Shown here: positions 48,675-61,542 of the stretch, one piece after another
How positions within the stretch are numbered: position 1 is the first letter of the stretch
Layout of the letters: each line of letters opens with the position of its first letter
Assembly: GCA_947561395.2 (NCBI GenBank)
Contig: OX387182.1
Span: forward strand, 7,860,595 to 7,924,594
Reading direction: 5' to 3'
DNA length: 64,000 nucleotides
Source of the DNA: Buxus sempervirens
Taxonomy: Eukaryota > Streptophyta > Magnoliopsida > Buxales > Buxaceae
Position numbers and translations under genes: made by a program
Notes under the pieces: model-generated
Database searches by the model: none
What the model saw: only the letters and a program-made list of their open reading frames with translations
Told to the model about the DNA's origin: nothing

Positions 48675-49617
48675 GTGAATATTTTTGGGAAATGATCCGA
48701 GGCCATTTTTCTTTATTTCCTTCAAAAATTTTAATCCCTAGTCTAGCCAAGTTGAGCCGGGTCGTTTCTTTGATAAACCCAGACCGGATTTACAGTCTTA
48801 AATGGGGGCAAAACAAATTGGGGCAAAGTTAAGGAAAAAAGAAAAAAAAAAGAGAGGAAAAGCAATGAAAAATGGCAAATGAAAGCCAAGTGTGGAAAAG
48901 ATGCAAAAAAAAATGCAATTTGGGAAAAAATGGGTAAATTTATCATGACTGTAAATCCGGTTGACCTATTTCCACCTTTGAAAATTTTGGGCCTTTAATA
49001 CCCTTTCTTTCATAAACTGAGCCTAGCCTTTATTTCGTCCTATTTTTAAGCCCTCGGTGATCTTAGCTTGTTCATTCAAATATCAGAGTAAGATGAGTGA
49101 TGACGGAATTCAGAAGCCGGCCCTAGTGAAAACCGTAACTGGCGCTAGGGGCAATATTGGCAAAAAGGCAAAAAGAAAAAAAAATAAGAAAAATGAAAGA
49201 AAATCATAGGTTGAGTTGATCATAGGGATCTGAGCCTTAAGCAAAGTTGGCATGAGCAGAATGGGGCAGTTTTGGCATTTGGGAATGACTCTAAAGGTCC
49301 TAAGATGGACGGTTCTGATCCCTCAGTATTTTGTGGACTACCCTTTTCATTATTTAACTTGGTTTTAATTCCTTTAATTATAGGTGATTAAGTGCATGGA
49401 CCAAATTTCAAAAAATAAAAAAAATATATAGAAAGGAAAAATTATACTTTGGCCAGTGATGAGAAATCAAATACTTTCATAAAACCATTGTTTTTACAAG
49501 CATCTGAGCATTCTGAGGCCAATAATATAAAAATTTTATTTTGAATTAAATCCTTTGTCTTTCCACTATCGGAGTTCAATTTTGTACAAAGGTATGAAAA
49601 ATGTGCAGGAAATAAAG
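48675..49617. other. Element C spacer after integrase
   Basis: Homologous to 717-1681 in A. No gene. Confidence 0.6.
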
Positions 49618-51339
49618 CTAGTCTCCTAGCCGCTCCTCAAGCTCCCGAATCCGAGCTGCCTGAGCTGCAATGACTCCTGAAGCCCCCTCTGCAGCGGGAT
49701 CACTCAGGAAGGAAATAACCTCATCTGAAAGGGCCTGCTTGATCCTCATACTCCTAAGGCTGGCCAAAGTAGCCTGGTACTTCTGCCGGATCATACGGAC
49801 CTCGAAGCAACGGGCCTGCCTCTGTTCCTCCAGCTTCTCTTCCACGGCAATACGACGTGAGATCTGCTCCTCAAGCTACCTCTCCAAATAAGTGCCCTGT
49901 ATCCTGAGCTCCTGGGCCTCCCGTACCCATATCTGCTGAAGCCGCTTATGAGAAGCCCGCTCAGACTCTAGAATGTCCTCATAGGTGGGAGCCAAGACTA
50001 CAAGAGGATCTTCGGGTACTGGGGCCTGAGTCTGTATCTGTTCCTTGATCAAGAAGAGATAATCCTTCACATGGGCTTCTGAGAAGACGGGACCATGCAT
50101 GAAGCGGACATAGGACCACTCTTTCATCAACCAGGCATTCAGCTTCATAGAAAGGGGCCCAAGACGATCCTCATATCCACATGGGATGATAATCCCCTGG
50201 GTCGCACGGAACTGACAAAGGACCCGCAGAGGAAGATACAGCACTGCATGCTTCAGGCCCGCTAGGATCAGAAAGTTGCGGTCACGGAAGCTAATCACTG
50301 TCGCTGCATTGGGCTGATAAGTGCCAGGCCATCTCACCTGGTCCTCCTGAAGTGAGCCCAAGAAAGTGAACCAGCCCTGTTTACCACCTGGGATATTGGG
50401 GCACCCCCTGTTGCTCATCAAGAGGGGGACTTTTAGACTCGGGAAGAAGTGTCGATTGATCTCTTCAATCTGGCTCAAATGATCAAGTAGCCAAAGCTGC
50501 AAAGGAAGGGAGATATGTCAGCACATTGTTAAAAAATAAAAAATAAAAAATAAAAAAAAAGAAGCGAAAAAAGGCAAAAAGAAAGCCAAAAAGCAAGAAA
50601 AAAAAGAAATAAAAAAAAAATTTTTTTTTTACCTGCAGGATCTGGGCACATGCTAGGAAGCGTTTCGACTTCCTATTGTAGCAGTCGGTCAAAGCTTGAT
50701 ATATTCCAGCTAAAATCATAGGGGCCAACCTCTCCCTCTCCCGAACCTGGCATATCACTGAAATCAAGGCCAAGTCCACCTCATCATCATCCCGTGGGAA
50801 AAGCAACTGGTTGACCACTATCAGGGTCAACGCATTGAATCGGGCCTCCTTGTTCTCCCCTCTCAAAAGCTTCTCAGTCAAAAAAGCCTTAGATAGGGTC
50901 AAAAGGGTGTCAGAATCCCCCAAATCCTTCTTCCCTATGCCCAAAAAAGTAGAAGCTTCCTTTTGTAACTGGGCCTTAGAGGTGGATTCACCACCTTCTC
51001 ATCAAACCTCAAGCCCAGGATGGTTTCCACCTCCTCAATGGTTGGGGTCATCTCATGGTTCCCGAAACGGAACAAGTTGAGGTCAGGAACCCAATGACCA
51101 ATCATGGCCTCTATAATCTCCCACCTGAAGGGAACCTTGGGAATAAGCAAGATGTGGCCTAGATTAATTGTACCCCATCTCCTCTCCTCATCCAGGGTCA
51201 TAGAGTTAACCCACCTTGTGTAAAAGGAATCCACAGGGTTGTACCTAGTGAGATTTGGGGGTTTTGATCTAAAAGGTTGTTTTGCAGGGGAGGCAGTGTG
51301 GACAGATAGTAATGGGGCAGAAAATGATCCGGATTCCAT
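49618..51339 (-). pseudogene. Antisense gene 1 of element C: DUF7745-like
   Basis: Exons at about 51339-50633 and 50496-49618, same intron position as in A, TATA box on the minus strand at 51451-51460. Motifs as in A: MTPTIEEVETILGL in exon 1 and YLPLRVL in exon 2. Closely similar to the A copy but with about two breaks, so probably not functional here. Confidence 0.75.
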
Positions 51340-51470
51340 TGGATGTGATGGGAGCAAGCTAGAACTCAAAAGGAGGAAGAAAAAGGCGAAAAAGGGGGTT
51401 TCTAAACTCAAAAATTCGTAAAAAAATGCTCAAATCCCGAGGCTGGTTGCATTTATAGCATTTTTTAACG

Positions 51471-51610
51471 TATCCGGTAACTCAGACCGGCTACAAAAGG
51501 CTTTAGTAATATCCGGATAACTATACCGGATACAAAGGATGCCATGAGTATCCGGTATGTTATACCGGATACAAGGACCAATCAATGTATCCGGTATGTC
51601 AGACCGGATA
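51471..51610. repeat. Palindrome array upstream of antisense gene 1 (C)
   Basis: Four palindromes at 51471, 51510, 51549 and 51588, exact 39-bp period, 11 bp above the TATA box, as in A (3521-3658). Confidence 0.85.
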
Positions 51611-51812
51611 CCAAGAAAAAATGCAAAAAAAGAGCTAAGGATGAAAAATCCGAATTTTTTACCTGTTTTACCTGCTTACATGTCATATTTGCAAGAAATT
51701 GAAAACAAAAGATGTGCAAGACAAGATAGAATAAAAAGTTTTTTCATATATATGCGAGTTTTACAAGGAATGATGAGATCCATACATAAAAAAAGGAAAT
51801 CCTAATCTACTG

Positions 51813-54579
51813 CTAATGTGCAGGATCATCCACGCGTCCTCGGCCGCGTCCACCTCTACGGCCTCTCCCTCGAAGCGCTCTACCCATAGAATAGGCAAGA
51901 ATACGCTCGGCTGCATGGCGAGGATGCCGACCCACCACCTGCTGGAGCTGATACTCCAGGCAATACTCCTCGATGTTTGGGGGCAGAGCAGGAGTGGAAT
52001 CTGGGGAGGAAGCCTCTTGCTCAACAGCAACCGGCCCAACTGGACCCTCAGCCATAGCAGGCTCTGCTCCCGCAGCTCCAGAAGACCCGGCAGCAGAAGA
52101 ATGGCCCGGAGCAGAAACATCTGGATCAACAGGGAAAAAATCAGAAATGAAAGCATCAGAATAAACCAAAGAGAAAAAATTAAAGAAAGCATACCAGGGA
52201 TATCTACAGCAGGTACTGGAGGATCCGGATCCACTGGGTCAGCAGTAGGGACCTCCTCCGGCTCATGAACCATCACTGGAACAGCCGGGGCATCCGCAGG
52301 AGCAACTGGGGCATCAGTAGGTGGAGCATCACCAGGATCAGCAGCTGGGACGTCCAAAGGATTAGAAGCCCGAGCAGGAGATGGGTCAGGAATGAGGAAA
52401 TCATGCTCAAAAAATGCACCCTGATCATGGACCGGGCCCTGCACAAGTCAAACAAGCATATCAGAATAGCAGAAACAGGAAAATGAAGGAAATGAAAATA
52501 TAAGAAGGCCGGATACCTGTCTAGCCTGGAGCTCAGCAACCAGGGCCTCCAGCTCCCTAATCCGGGCATCCCGCTGGGCCACAACCGCATCGTGCTCGGC
52601 AATCATATCATCGATCGCGGCCCGCTGACTCTCGAACCGATCCCGAATGGTATTCAGCTCATGTACCTGCCAACAAGAACAGAAGTAGGGTCAGAGATGC
52701 ATAAGGGGAGAAAAGATGAAAATATAAAGAGTACAAGACTTACTGTGTCCTCATGGATCCGGATACGGATCCCGCCGATCTCAGTCACCCCGGCACGAGT
52801 GGGTCGATCCATCAAGCATCCAATAGACACCCTCTGGAACCACTCGTCATAATCTCCAACTACTGTAAGCCCCTCCGCATCCAGGAAGTGATCGAACTGA
52901 TCAACATCAAAGCTAGGGAGGAGTGTGTCGGGACCCACAGCAGGAGGAGGGACGGGGATGCGAAGTGCGCTGGTGTGCTGGAAGTACAGGCGCTCTCCTA
53001 AGTACATCACCCTACCAAGCCTCCCGAGGAAGCACTGGTAGGGCTGACGTCGTCGATCTCTATCGAAGGCGTCCTGTACCGCCATCTCAGGAGCCACTCC
53101 AGCATCCACGTCATCAAATCGGGACAGAAGGAGCTGCAAAAAAGGGAAACTGTCAGGTACAGTCAAAATACAGGAAAGGAAATAAAAGAAAAAAGATAGA
53201 GGACTTACATCAGATCGGCGGGCACGGTCTAAGTGCACCCGGGCAGTACGAGGCTGGCTCCTATCAGCATCCCGGACCTGGGCCGACCATCGCAAAGCCA
53301 TTGGGAAATCTGCGACCTCAGGTACCAGGGATGGACGGAAGAAAGTCATGTAGGTGTACATGAACACCTGGTAAAAGGAAAATCGGTCAGGAAGGGATAA
53401 AGCCTAAACGAATTAACCCGGACAAATGAATTCAATACCTCTAGAATCTGCCAGAAAAACCGGCTGCTGACTCCATCACCTCTCGGAGATGCTAAGCCTC
53501 GAACCACTCGGCACAGCCCGGCCAGGATGGTCCCATAGATCAGCCGACCCCATGCTAGCTGGCGGGTCTGATGGAAATCTCTCAAGGCGTCCAAAAAGAG
53601 CGGACTGATGCCAGTCGTATCCTCCGGAAAAAAGCAGCTCCCAAGCATCAACAGAAAAACATGTCGGAAGATCGGTGCAAAGGCTACATCCTCCACAGAG
53701 ATGGTCTCGTGCCTCCTCTCAAAATGACGAGCTAGACTCTCCCGCAGCCAGCTAATGGAGAGCCGGCCACTCCTCCCATCCCAAGCAGCAGGTGGCAGGG
53801 CCTGATATCCCAAGAGAAGGCCGATGTCCTCCGCAGAAGGTCGCTCCAAGACAAGGGTCTGCCCCGTCAAGGGAATGCCGGTGATCATCACAAAATCCGA
53901 GGGGTGGATCCCCAACTCCACGTCCGGCAGATGGAACGACTGAGTCTCTGGGAAATATCTCTCCATCATGGCAAAAATGAGTGGACGGTCGGCTCTAAAT
54001 GATGGAATACTGAGGAAGTGATCCAGGTGGCACCTCCCAAACTCCCGCCTGAGTGTTGGGGAAAGCGACTGAGCTAACTCACTAAATCTGCCCCAGCTGC
54101 CTCGCAAATGAGAGGAGTGATACGGAAGCGGCACATCTGCCCTGATACACATGGAAGGGTGGCTATCCAAGCCACGGAGGAGCTCTGTATCATGCACAGA
54201 GGCCCTCAACTCCTCAGAAACTCCTGCCAAAGCTACAGCAACCCCCTCCTGAGCCGTATCTCTGGCTCTGCCTCGGCCTCTGCCACGGCCTCTCTCGCCC
54301 TCAGGGGCCTGATCCTGAACTCTGCCTCTGCCTCTGCCTCGACCCCGAGCCGGTGCAACCACGGGCTAAAATTCAAGAGAAAGATGTGAAGGTTGTGTGG
54401 GAAAGCAGAGTAGAAGAAAGAAAGAAAGAAAAATTTTTGAAAGCCTACCTCAGCAGAGCTCTCCCTGGAGACATCTAGCGGCTCCGACAGGGTGAACTCG
54501 CCTCTGTCCGAGCCCGCGAACTGGAGGGCTGATCAGCAGGGTCAGCCTCCTCTCTAACACGGGAACGACTCCTAGCCAT
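51813..54579 (-). pseudogene. Antisense gene 2 of element C: plant mobile domain protein
   Basis: Seven exons at the same places as in A: about 54579-54449, 54365-53439, 53367-53209, 53133-52744, 52666-52517, 52438-52195 and 52120-51813. The PMD core is in exon 2 (SFHLPDVELGI, LLMLGSCFFPEDTTGISPLF). Exon 6 is about 100 bp longer than in A and encodes extra Asp/Pro/Ala-rich sequence. The gene is nearly whole, with about one break. Confidence 0.8.
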
Positions 54580-56030
54580 CTATACAAGGAAGTGTTTTAT
54601 AAATTTCAGTTCAAATCTATCTAAAATCCTACTTTGCTTTTAATCTGGATTTAGTTCAAATTTATCAGAAATTTCACTTTGCTTTAGTTTCCAACTCTAG
54701 TTCATCAGGAATCTTATTAAAATTTTCAAGAATTGTGGTTCGGTTCAAAGTCTTTTAGAAAATATTTCTATATTACTCTAAAACATTTTTACAAGGCCTA
54801 ATATCTGATAATTTACTACAGGATTGCTACAATGGCGCAAAAGCAAATGGTCTGAGCTAAATCAAGGATCGGAATAAACTGAGGAGTCCAAGAACCAACC
54901 ACAGAATGGTCCTGGCAGTTAGAGCACCACATTAACACCAAGTGGATTAAGAGGAATAAACCCCCAGAGATTCAAGTCAAGGAAAATACAGCATGGTATG
55001 GACATCAGAAAAATTGCAACATAGCATCAGCAGCATACCATAAACCAGGCAATATTAAAGAATTATTGGCGAGTCAGATCACAGGAATTGGCAACATCAA
55101 GTTGGAAGCCAAAGCAAATTAGAACAGCATAAAAGTAATTCAGTCGGTTAGAATTTCTCGTCAGCGGGAATTCCAATCAAATCCGAGCAGAAATCAAAAC
55201 ATGGCAATAGCATGGATTATCAGCAGTTACAAATTCCAGCTCAAGCTTGGCAATGAATGAACAAATTTGAGCAATTGCTTGCAAAAGAACCAAATCCAAC
55301 CAACAGTCAAAGCAAATTGTACAGCATGGTATTTACAGGTTGAAAGTAACCAATTCAGTCGGAATTCCTCATCGGCAGCAATTCCAATCAATACAAGTGA
55401 GAGGCATGGCATCAAAAATTTTGAAGCATCACAATTCATCATCAGTGAACAAAGAATTCATCAAGCAAGTTCAAGAACCAAAGTTGCTCGAAATAAGGAA
55501 TCAGCAGGACAATCCTATAAAATTACAGCAAATTCAAGACCTATCCTAGCATGTAAATTGGAAAAGCCTACACAATCAGAAAATCGGCAGTCATGCAAAC
55601 AATTGTTGAGATGAAATTTCGGATGAACACCTACTTGTGAATTGCCGAAGAGGGCTGAGATGATTATTGCTACTGTTGGAAGAAGAAAGGAGCTGGAGCA
55701 GGGATGAGAACTCGTGCACGAAGGCGTCGAATAGCGGATTGGCCGCCGGAAGGTCGACTGGAATCACCGGAAATCAAGCCGGAGAATCGCCGGAACTTAA
55801 ACTGTCGAACAGAATCGAGCAAAACCCGAAAATGGCGAGCTAGGGCTTGGTCGCACAACCAGGCTGGGTCGCCGGCATCAACAGGAGCCACCGGAGCTCA
55901 AGGAATCGCCGGAGAAGAAGGGAGCAACCGTCGGGTGAAGGAGAAGAGGAAGATAGCCGGTCTGAGTTATCGGAGAATGAAGAAAAGAAATGAAAGGTCG
56001 CGGTCGCGCGCGACTTAAGTAAATCTGGGA
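54580..56030 (-). other. Leader intron and noncoding first exon region of antisense gene 2 (C)
   Basis: Same position as 6554-7783 in A but much diverged. 55690-56015 is rich in GCCGG units, as a plant 5' UTR might be, and the GC-rich inverted repeat near 55994-56015 is nearly conserved. No protein gene is supported. Confidence 0.45.
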
Positions 56031-56092
56031 GATCCGGATACTCAGGCCGGATACAAACAAGGCCAAGTGTATCCGGATACACCTACCGGATA
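56031..56092. repeat. Palindrome pair upstream of antisense gene 2 (C)
   Basis: Two 23-bp palindromes at 56031-56053 and 56070-56092, 39 bp apart; same as 7798-7859 in A. Confidence 0.8.
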
Positions 56093-56096
56093 CCAA

Positions 56097-56283
56097 AGAA
56101 AAAAAGAAAAAAAGAAAAAAAAATAGAAAAAACAGGAAAAAAACAGAAAAAATAGAGAAAAAAACAGGGAAAAAATAGAAAAAAAGAAGAAAAGAAAAAG
56201 AAGAAACAGAAAAAAATAGAAAAAAAAAGAGAAAAGAAAAGAAAAAAAAAAGAAGAAGAAGAAAAGAAAAAAAAGAAAAAAAG
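56097..56283. repeat. Purine-rich tract (C)
   Basis: A/G-only-like run matching 7860-8035 in A. Confidence 0.8.
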
Positions 56284-56691
56284 CAAACTTGTGCTATAAT
56301 TCTTACTATTTTCTCAAAATCCTATTTTTGTCTTGAAATCCACCTTACAGCCACGAGAGCTCTGTGGAATTTGGGACAACCTTGGGAAATGTGCCTGGTC
56401 AAAAAGATGATATCCACTCAATTTCCAACTTGGTTTGATAAAAAATCAGTTTTTCAAAAAATCCTATTTTTGGGCTTAAAATCCACTTCATAGCCACGAG
56501 AGCTCAGTGGAATTTAAGAATTATTGGAGAAATGCCCCCTTAAAGTGAGGGCTTTTTTGGCAAATCTCCACCCAAAAATTGTTTTCTATAAAATTGAATT
56601 GAACCGAGCAAATCATGCTCAAGGGAATGCAATTTGGGCTTGTCTACTCTTTGCAGCTCACTGCTTCGCAGCTCCCACAAAGAGGGGCAGT
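56284..56691. other. Pre-LTR region and polypurine tract (C)
   Basis: Homologous to 8036-8442. The polypurine tract AAAGAGGGGCAG lies at 56679-56690. Confidence 0.75.
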
Positions 56692-58989
56692 TGTAGACAC
56701 CCCAAATTGCACAAACAATCATAAAAAATCATTATCTCCTGGAAAGCCAGCACAAAAATTGAAGAAAATTAACTTTTACCTGTATCCGGATACTCAGGCC
56801 GGATACAAGTACTCTTTCCTGTATCCGGATACTCATACCGGATACATGTGAGCCTTAGTGTATCTGGTACCATGTACCGGATACCTTAAGGCCCTTTTTT
56901 ATCCGGTCTGATATACCGGATACTTTAAGTTTGCTCAAAATTAGGGTTTTCCGAGAGAAATCACTTGTTACCATCATGTCCCTCATTAAATGAGGGGAAA
57001 TCTCGGAAATGACCTTAGGGTTAAGGTTGGGGGGGTTCTAGACATTAAGTTGTGTCTACCAATGACCTTAGCCTTTGCCTATAAATAGGAGCCTCCTCCT
57101 CAAGCAAATGGCACTCAACTCTTGTTTTGAATTCTCGCAAAGAAGAACTCCAAGAGAAGAAGAAAACCGCTGCAGAATCGCCTCCAGAACTCAGGTAAGC
57201 CTCAACTTTTCTTTTTATTTTTTGTCTTTACATTCCTAGACCTAGATGTCTTCTTCTACCTTTTTGTAGAATAAAGCCTTGTTTGTATGTGTGGAAATCC
57301 TTCCCCGGCTCAAAGTATCTCAAGACTCCCCTAGCCGTAAAACGTGAAGGTGGATCTAGGAGAAACGAGACTGGGGATTGACCCTAGTGCTAGAACCCAT
57401 GTAGCATAAGACCTTTTTGATTGATTGTAAACCGTTCCATATTCAAAGTACCCTTGATTATCTTGAAGAACCGTGTTTAACGGGGAGAGAGAATAGAGGG
57501 AAACGATAATGGAACGGAACCCTAGGCTATCTTAGAACCCTATTTGGATGAATATGTATGCATGCTATTGATCTTGTTGGTTTTTTTACACTTGCACATA
57601 CATATCACTATTTTGGCGGGATAGGCTCATATTTGGGGTTTATTGCATTTATTGTGATAAATCTCAAATAAATGGCCTCAATCAATTCTGGAATGCCTTT
57701 TGGATGATTTTTAAAGTATTTGTGTTCATCTTGCACGAATCACATATTTATATCAATTTTCGGATTTGGTTTTTCTTCAAGAGTGGCCTAACTGGACAGC
57801 ACCTGTACCCTTACTTCGGACGCTCATAACTTCATCGTCCGGATGAATTTTGGAGCGATTCCAGAACCATGGGAAAGGTGAGGCTGTCTAGTTTATGTCC
57901 ACCAAATTGCATGAATTTCTATCGAACAGATTTTTGACACCTCTCTGTCGAAGTTAAGTGGACAGTTCAGGTTCAAGTACAGAACTTGTCACTTCGATGG
58001 ACTGCCATGTGTTCGTTTTAAGTCCGATTCGAGTGATTTTTGTTTCTGAGTACTCCTTTATGAGTCTATTTTCAAATCCAATTGGGTTCATAATTTTTGG
58101 ATTCAATTTGAATTATTGGTAGCCGATTTACTCAGAACTGTTCATTTGTACTTTTCTGGGTAAATCTGTGATCTTCGGGGCCTGTTCGGGAGACCACCCA
58201 AGGCACATCCGAAGGGATTTTTGTATGAGGCTAGTTTCTCTGGAAAGATGGCCATACAGACTTTAATCACACCAAATTTCGTGGACTTTTATGTAGTGGA
58301 TTCTTCTAGAAAATTTTCCAAAGTTGCCCACTTACCACTTTTAAAAATCCCCAGCAGCAACTTCAAAGGAGCATAACTCCTAGATTTTTCATCGGAATGA
58401 AGTGAAATTTTGCATGAGACTCTTATTTACCCTAATATTTCAAATGGATTTGGTTTGGTTCAATTTAGAATTGGATTTGAATGATTTCAAGGCAAATGGC
58501 ATACTTTTTACCGAATTTTCCGGATTTGATTTAACTTGGTTTTGAGCAACTTGAGCTTTGATTTCCATCTTTTGAGATATTCCAGAAATGATATTGATAT
58601 AAGAGAGGATCTAAAATCCATTTAGATCTTCATGTGAAAATATCATACATTTGACATTTTTCAAGGTTTTTCATGATGTTTAGCAAGCTTTCTTACTTTC
58701 TTTATGCATGAACATACACTTGGCAACCACTTCGTGTGGATGAATGGGGGTGCCTAACACCTTCCCCCGTTCATAATCTAATCCCCTTACCCATCTCTGG
58801 ATTTGATTTTCAAGTAGGGTTATTTTTATCCTAGAACTTGTCTTTTGGCTATTTTTGCCTACTTTTGATTCTTTGGTGTCCATTCTCACCCCAAAATTAT
58901 GAATGGTGGCGACTCACCCAATATTTGCGTCGATCTCCGTGTGTTGACGAAGGGAAGATCATTCCGGTGATTTTTTCCCATGTCTCACA
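56692..58989 (+). repeat. 3' LTR of element C
   Basis: 2298 bp, pairs with 22975-25272. Palindromes at 56783, 56822, 56861 and 56900; TATA box at about 57078-57089. Followed by GTGAC. Confidence 0.95.
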
Positions 58990-60299
58990 GTGACTTATCG
59001 GAGTGTCCCTCCAAACATAGGACCTTCCCAGACAAACTAACTTGCAAAGGAAGCACGTCGCACAAGGGAGAAACTCAACCCAAATGACATATCCCTCAGC
59101 TATCTAACTACAACTATGGATCCATAACCAGCTATGCCCACTAGACTCCAAAATTCCCTAAATTATAATATTTCTATAAGGGTTGGTGCCTAGCGACATA
59201 TAAAGGTTAAATCTGTCAATTACTTCAATATTCGGGTCATCTGAGTTCTGAATTCTCTTTATGAAATTTTCTGGTTTATAGTGTAATTTAAAGTTGTTCT
59301 GATAATCAAATAGTAGTCAAGTTTTCCAAAGACTAGATTTCTCAATTACTTTCAAAGTTTGGCAACTACTATCCTAAATATCTTCCTAATTTATTTTTCT
59401 GTAAAACAGGGAATTAGATAATTTATTTTGGTCTTAAAACATCTTAATTAATCATTAAAATTTACTAAAAATAGTTTGGAATTGAATCAGGTTCGAAATT
59501 ACGAAAATCGGGAATTTCTGCATAGAGCGCCTAGGATCGCCTCGGCAGTCAAAGGTTGGCGGTAGTACAAAACAGGTCGCTGACGATAAGTCTTCTAGCG
59601 GTCTTCAACGGTATAAGAATTTTAACTAGCACCGATGATCGTCGAGCACAGTCGAGGTCGGCGGTCCCCAAAAAACGAACAGTAACACTTTAAAAACGTG
59701 ATTTTTCTCGTCCAATATCATTCTATCATACATATAACATTGTTATCAAACTAAATACATCAATATATCATGTAAAATCATGCTTTGGTGATTAAACGAA
59801 TGTAAATACAAAAACGAACGAAAACAGTGTCACCTACCTCTTTCGTGCGTGGTTTCTCTTTCTCTTCTCCAACCAACTATACCGACAGATGTGAGATAAT
59901 CCCTGGATGATGAAGACCACAAACTAGGCTTCCTCCCTTCTTCCTCTTCTTCTCTTCTTCCTTAGTAGTTCTCGGTCGAGCTACTATCGCTTGCGGCTGA
60001 CAATACCAACGAGAATACAAACGTATATGTTTAGGTTATTAAACTATTATATATACTCCTTGATCCCATGTATCTCACATACAAAAGACTCCATACACAC
60101 GCCCAATCATAGCTCTTAAAATTAAAGTGTTAATCATACCTTGATATCTCATGATCGGACGGTCAGAGCTGCGTCCAACTCTGGATCTCCACTAATTATA
60201 TCATCCCCTACATTAATAAAATATTTCCATAAGTTATAACTCTCCTGGATTTTATTTATTAATTTATTTTATTATTTAAGGAAAATTCGAGGTTTTACA

Positions 60300-61060
60300 C
60301 GATTCTAGGGAATTTGAAATCGGTGAGAACATTCAGAGAAGAAGGGTGGAATTGTGAACTCTTGATTTTAAAAAGATGGAAAAAAAAACCATTAAAGTTC
60401 GGAACAAAAATAATAACAGAAACGTATCTTACTGTAAAAAGTATTCTCGGGATATATGCAACAGGCTAGTTACGGTCTGGAGGAAAAACAAATGCATTAT
60501 TCTTGAAACAATCAAGTTTAGGGTCTGCAAATCCAACAAAGCATGAGCAGTGCCTCATGGATCTCCTGTTCAAGAACAATGATGGTTTAGAGTCCATGAA
60601 TGAAAGGAAAGCTATTTGAATCCATAAACAGGGAAAGAAATGTTTAAAACCATGATTCCTATGTCTCGTCCTATCTTCTTCAGAACTAACATAGAAGCAA
60701 ATAAAAAGAGGAAAAAGTTGAATGAAAGACTCTTTGCACGTAAGACCATCGTCGATCTCGGCCAAGAACATTGTATGAGAGAGGGATAGGAGGAAGAAGC
60801 TGAATGAAAGACTCTGTACGTAGATCTGTGTGCTTCCTAAAATTACCAAGGTCTGACTCAATAACCAACACTATCTCAAAGAATCCCCGATTGGAACTGG
60901 ACCGTTAACAAAGAATCCACTCACCGTGTGTTGAATTTAATAGAGGTAGCCGACGATGAAGTGTTTTGCTAATCACAGATCGGCTCCAAAAAAGCTGTTG
61001 GAGATGATGCATCTTCTTTAGACCATGATGGAGATTGAGGAATAAGCAGCGATGGAGACC
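60300..61060. other. Intergenic, no supported gene
   Basis: A ~20-bp stretch (TGAATGAAAGACTCT) is repeated at about 60719 and 60801. A minus-strand frame at 60466-60861 has no recognised features. Confidence 0.4.
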
Positions 61061-61097
61061 AAAGATGAAGAAAAGAGTTGTTTTGGGGTTTAGATTT

Positions 61098-61332
61098 TGG
61101 AGTGAGGAAAAAATACCTTATTCACCACCGACCGTATGGATTGTTTCGAAACAATGTAGAAGACACCAGAGGAACCGAGAATGTTGTCGTATTCTATAAA
61201 ATCACTAAAAAATTTTTGAGTGAGGAAATATACCTTCTTCACCGCCGACCGTATGGATTGTTTCGGGACAATCCAGAAGACACCAATGGAACCGAGAATG
61301 TCGTCGTATTCTATAAAATCACTAAAAAAATT
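61098..61332 (+). repeat. Two-copy ~118-bp tandem duplication
   Basis: Units begin GAGTGAGGAAA at about 61100 and 61218; both contain GACCGTATGGATTGTTTCG and GTCGTATTCTATAAAATCAC. A frame runs through both copies, but the repeat itself explains it. Confidence 0.75.
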
Positions 61333-61542
61333 TTAAGAAAATTTAAAACTTTCTCTACATGCCACGATGGAATGTTTTTTAGGAAAACAAAGCAGCAAAA
61401 ATTCTTACTGTCGACACTTCAGAGTAAGATTACTTGCAGTCCAAACACTATAGAAGAGCAGTTGACTGCAGTTGAAACGATGGAGAGAGAGTAAGAGAGA
61501 GACGGGTGAGTGGGAGGGAGGTTTAGAGGCTCGAACGGGCGA

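Larger units (their letters stand above)
22975..58989 (+). mobile_element. Element C: full-span Tat/Ogre-lineage retrotransposon, with D nested inside
   Basis: 36,015 bp as found; about 23.6 kb without D, which matches the giant size of Ogre-type elements. Order: 5' LTR, primer site, long leader with palindromes and a 76-bp minisatellite, gag, protease, reverse transcriptase (split by D), two RNase H domains, integrase, two antisense genes, polypurine tract, 3' LTR. The LTRs are equal in length and by eye differ at about 40 positions (~1.7%), suggesting insertion on the order of a million years ago or somewhat more, depending on the host rate. It is broken: D interrupts pol, and the sense frames have several further breaks. 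Confidence 0.93.
21927..60299. mobile_element. Solo-LTR-like element interrupted by element C
   Basis: Its left part is 21927-22974 and its right part 58995-60299, about 2.35 kb in all once element C and one copy of C's target duplication are left out. Ends are TGTAACGCCCCG... and ...GGTTTTACA (TG/CA), flanked by TGATT (21922-21926) and CGATT (60300-60304), a 5-bp duplication with one mismatch. No internal coding region was seen, so a solo LTR of a gypsy-type element is the best reading. It predates C. Confidence 0.6.

Noticed and set aside
60466-60861. Minus-strand frame of 131 codons
   Set aside because: No domain, partly overlaps a local repeat, and has no splice or promoter support.
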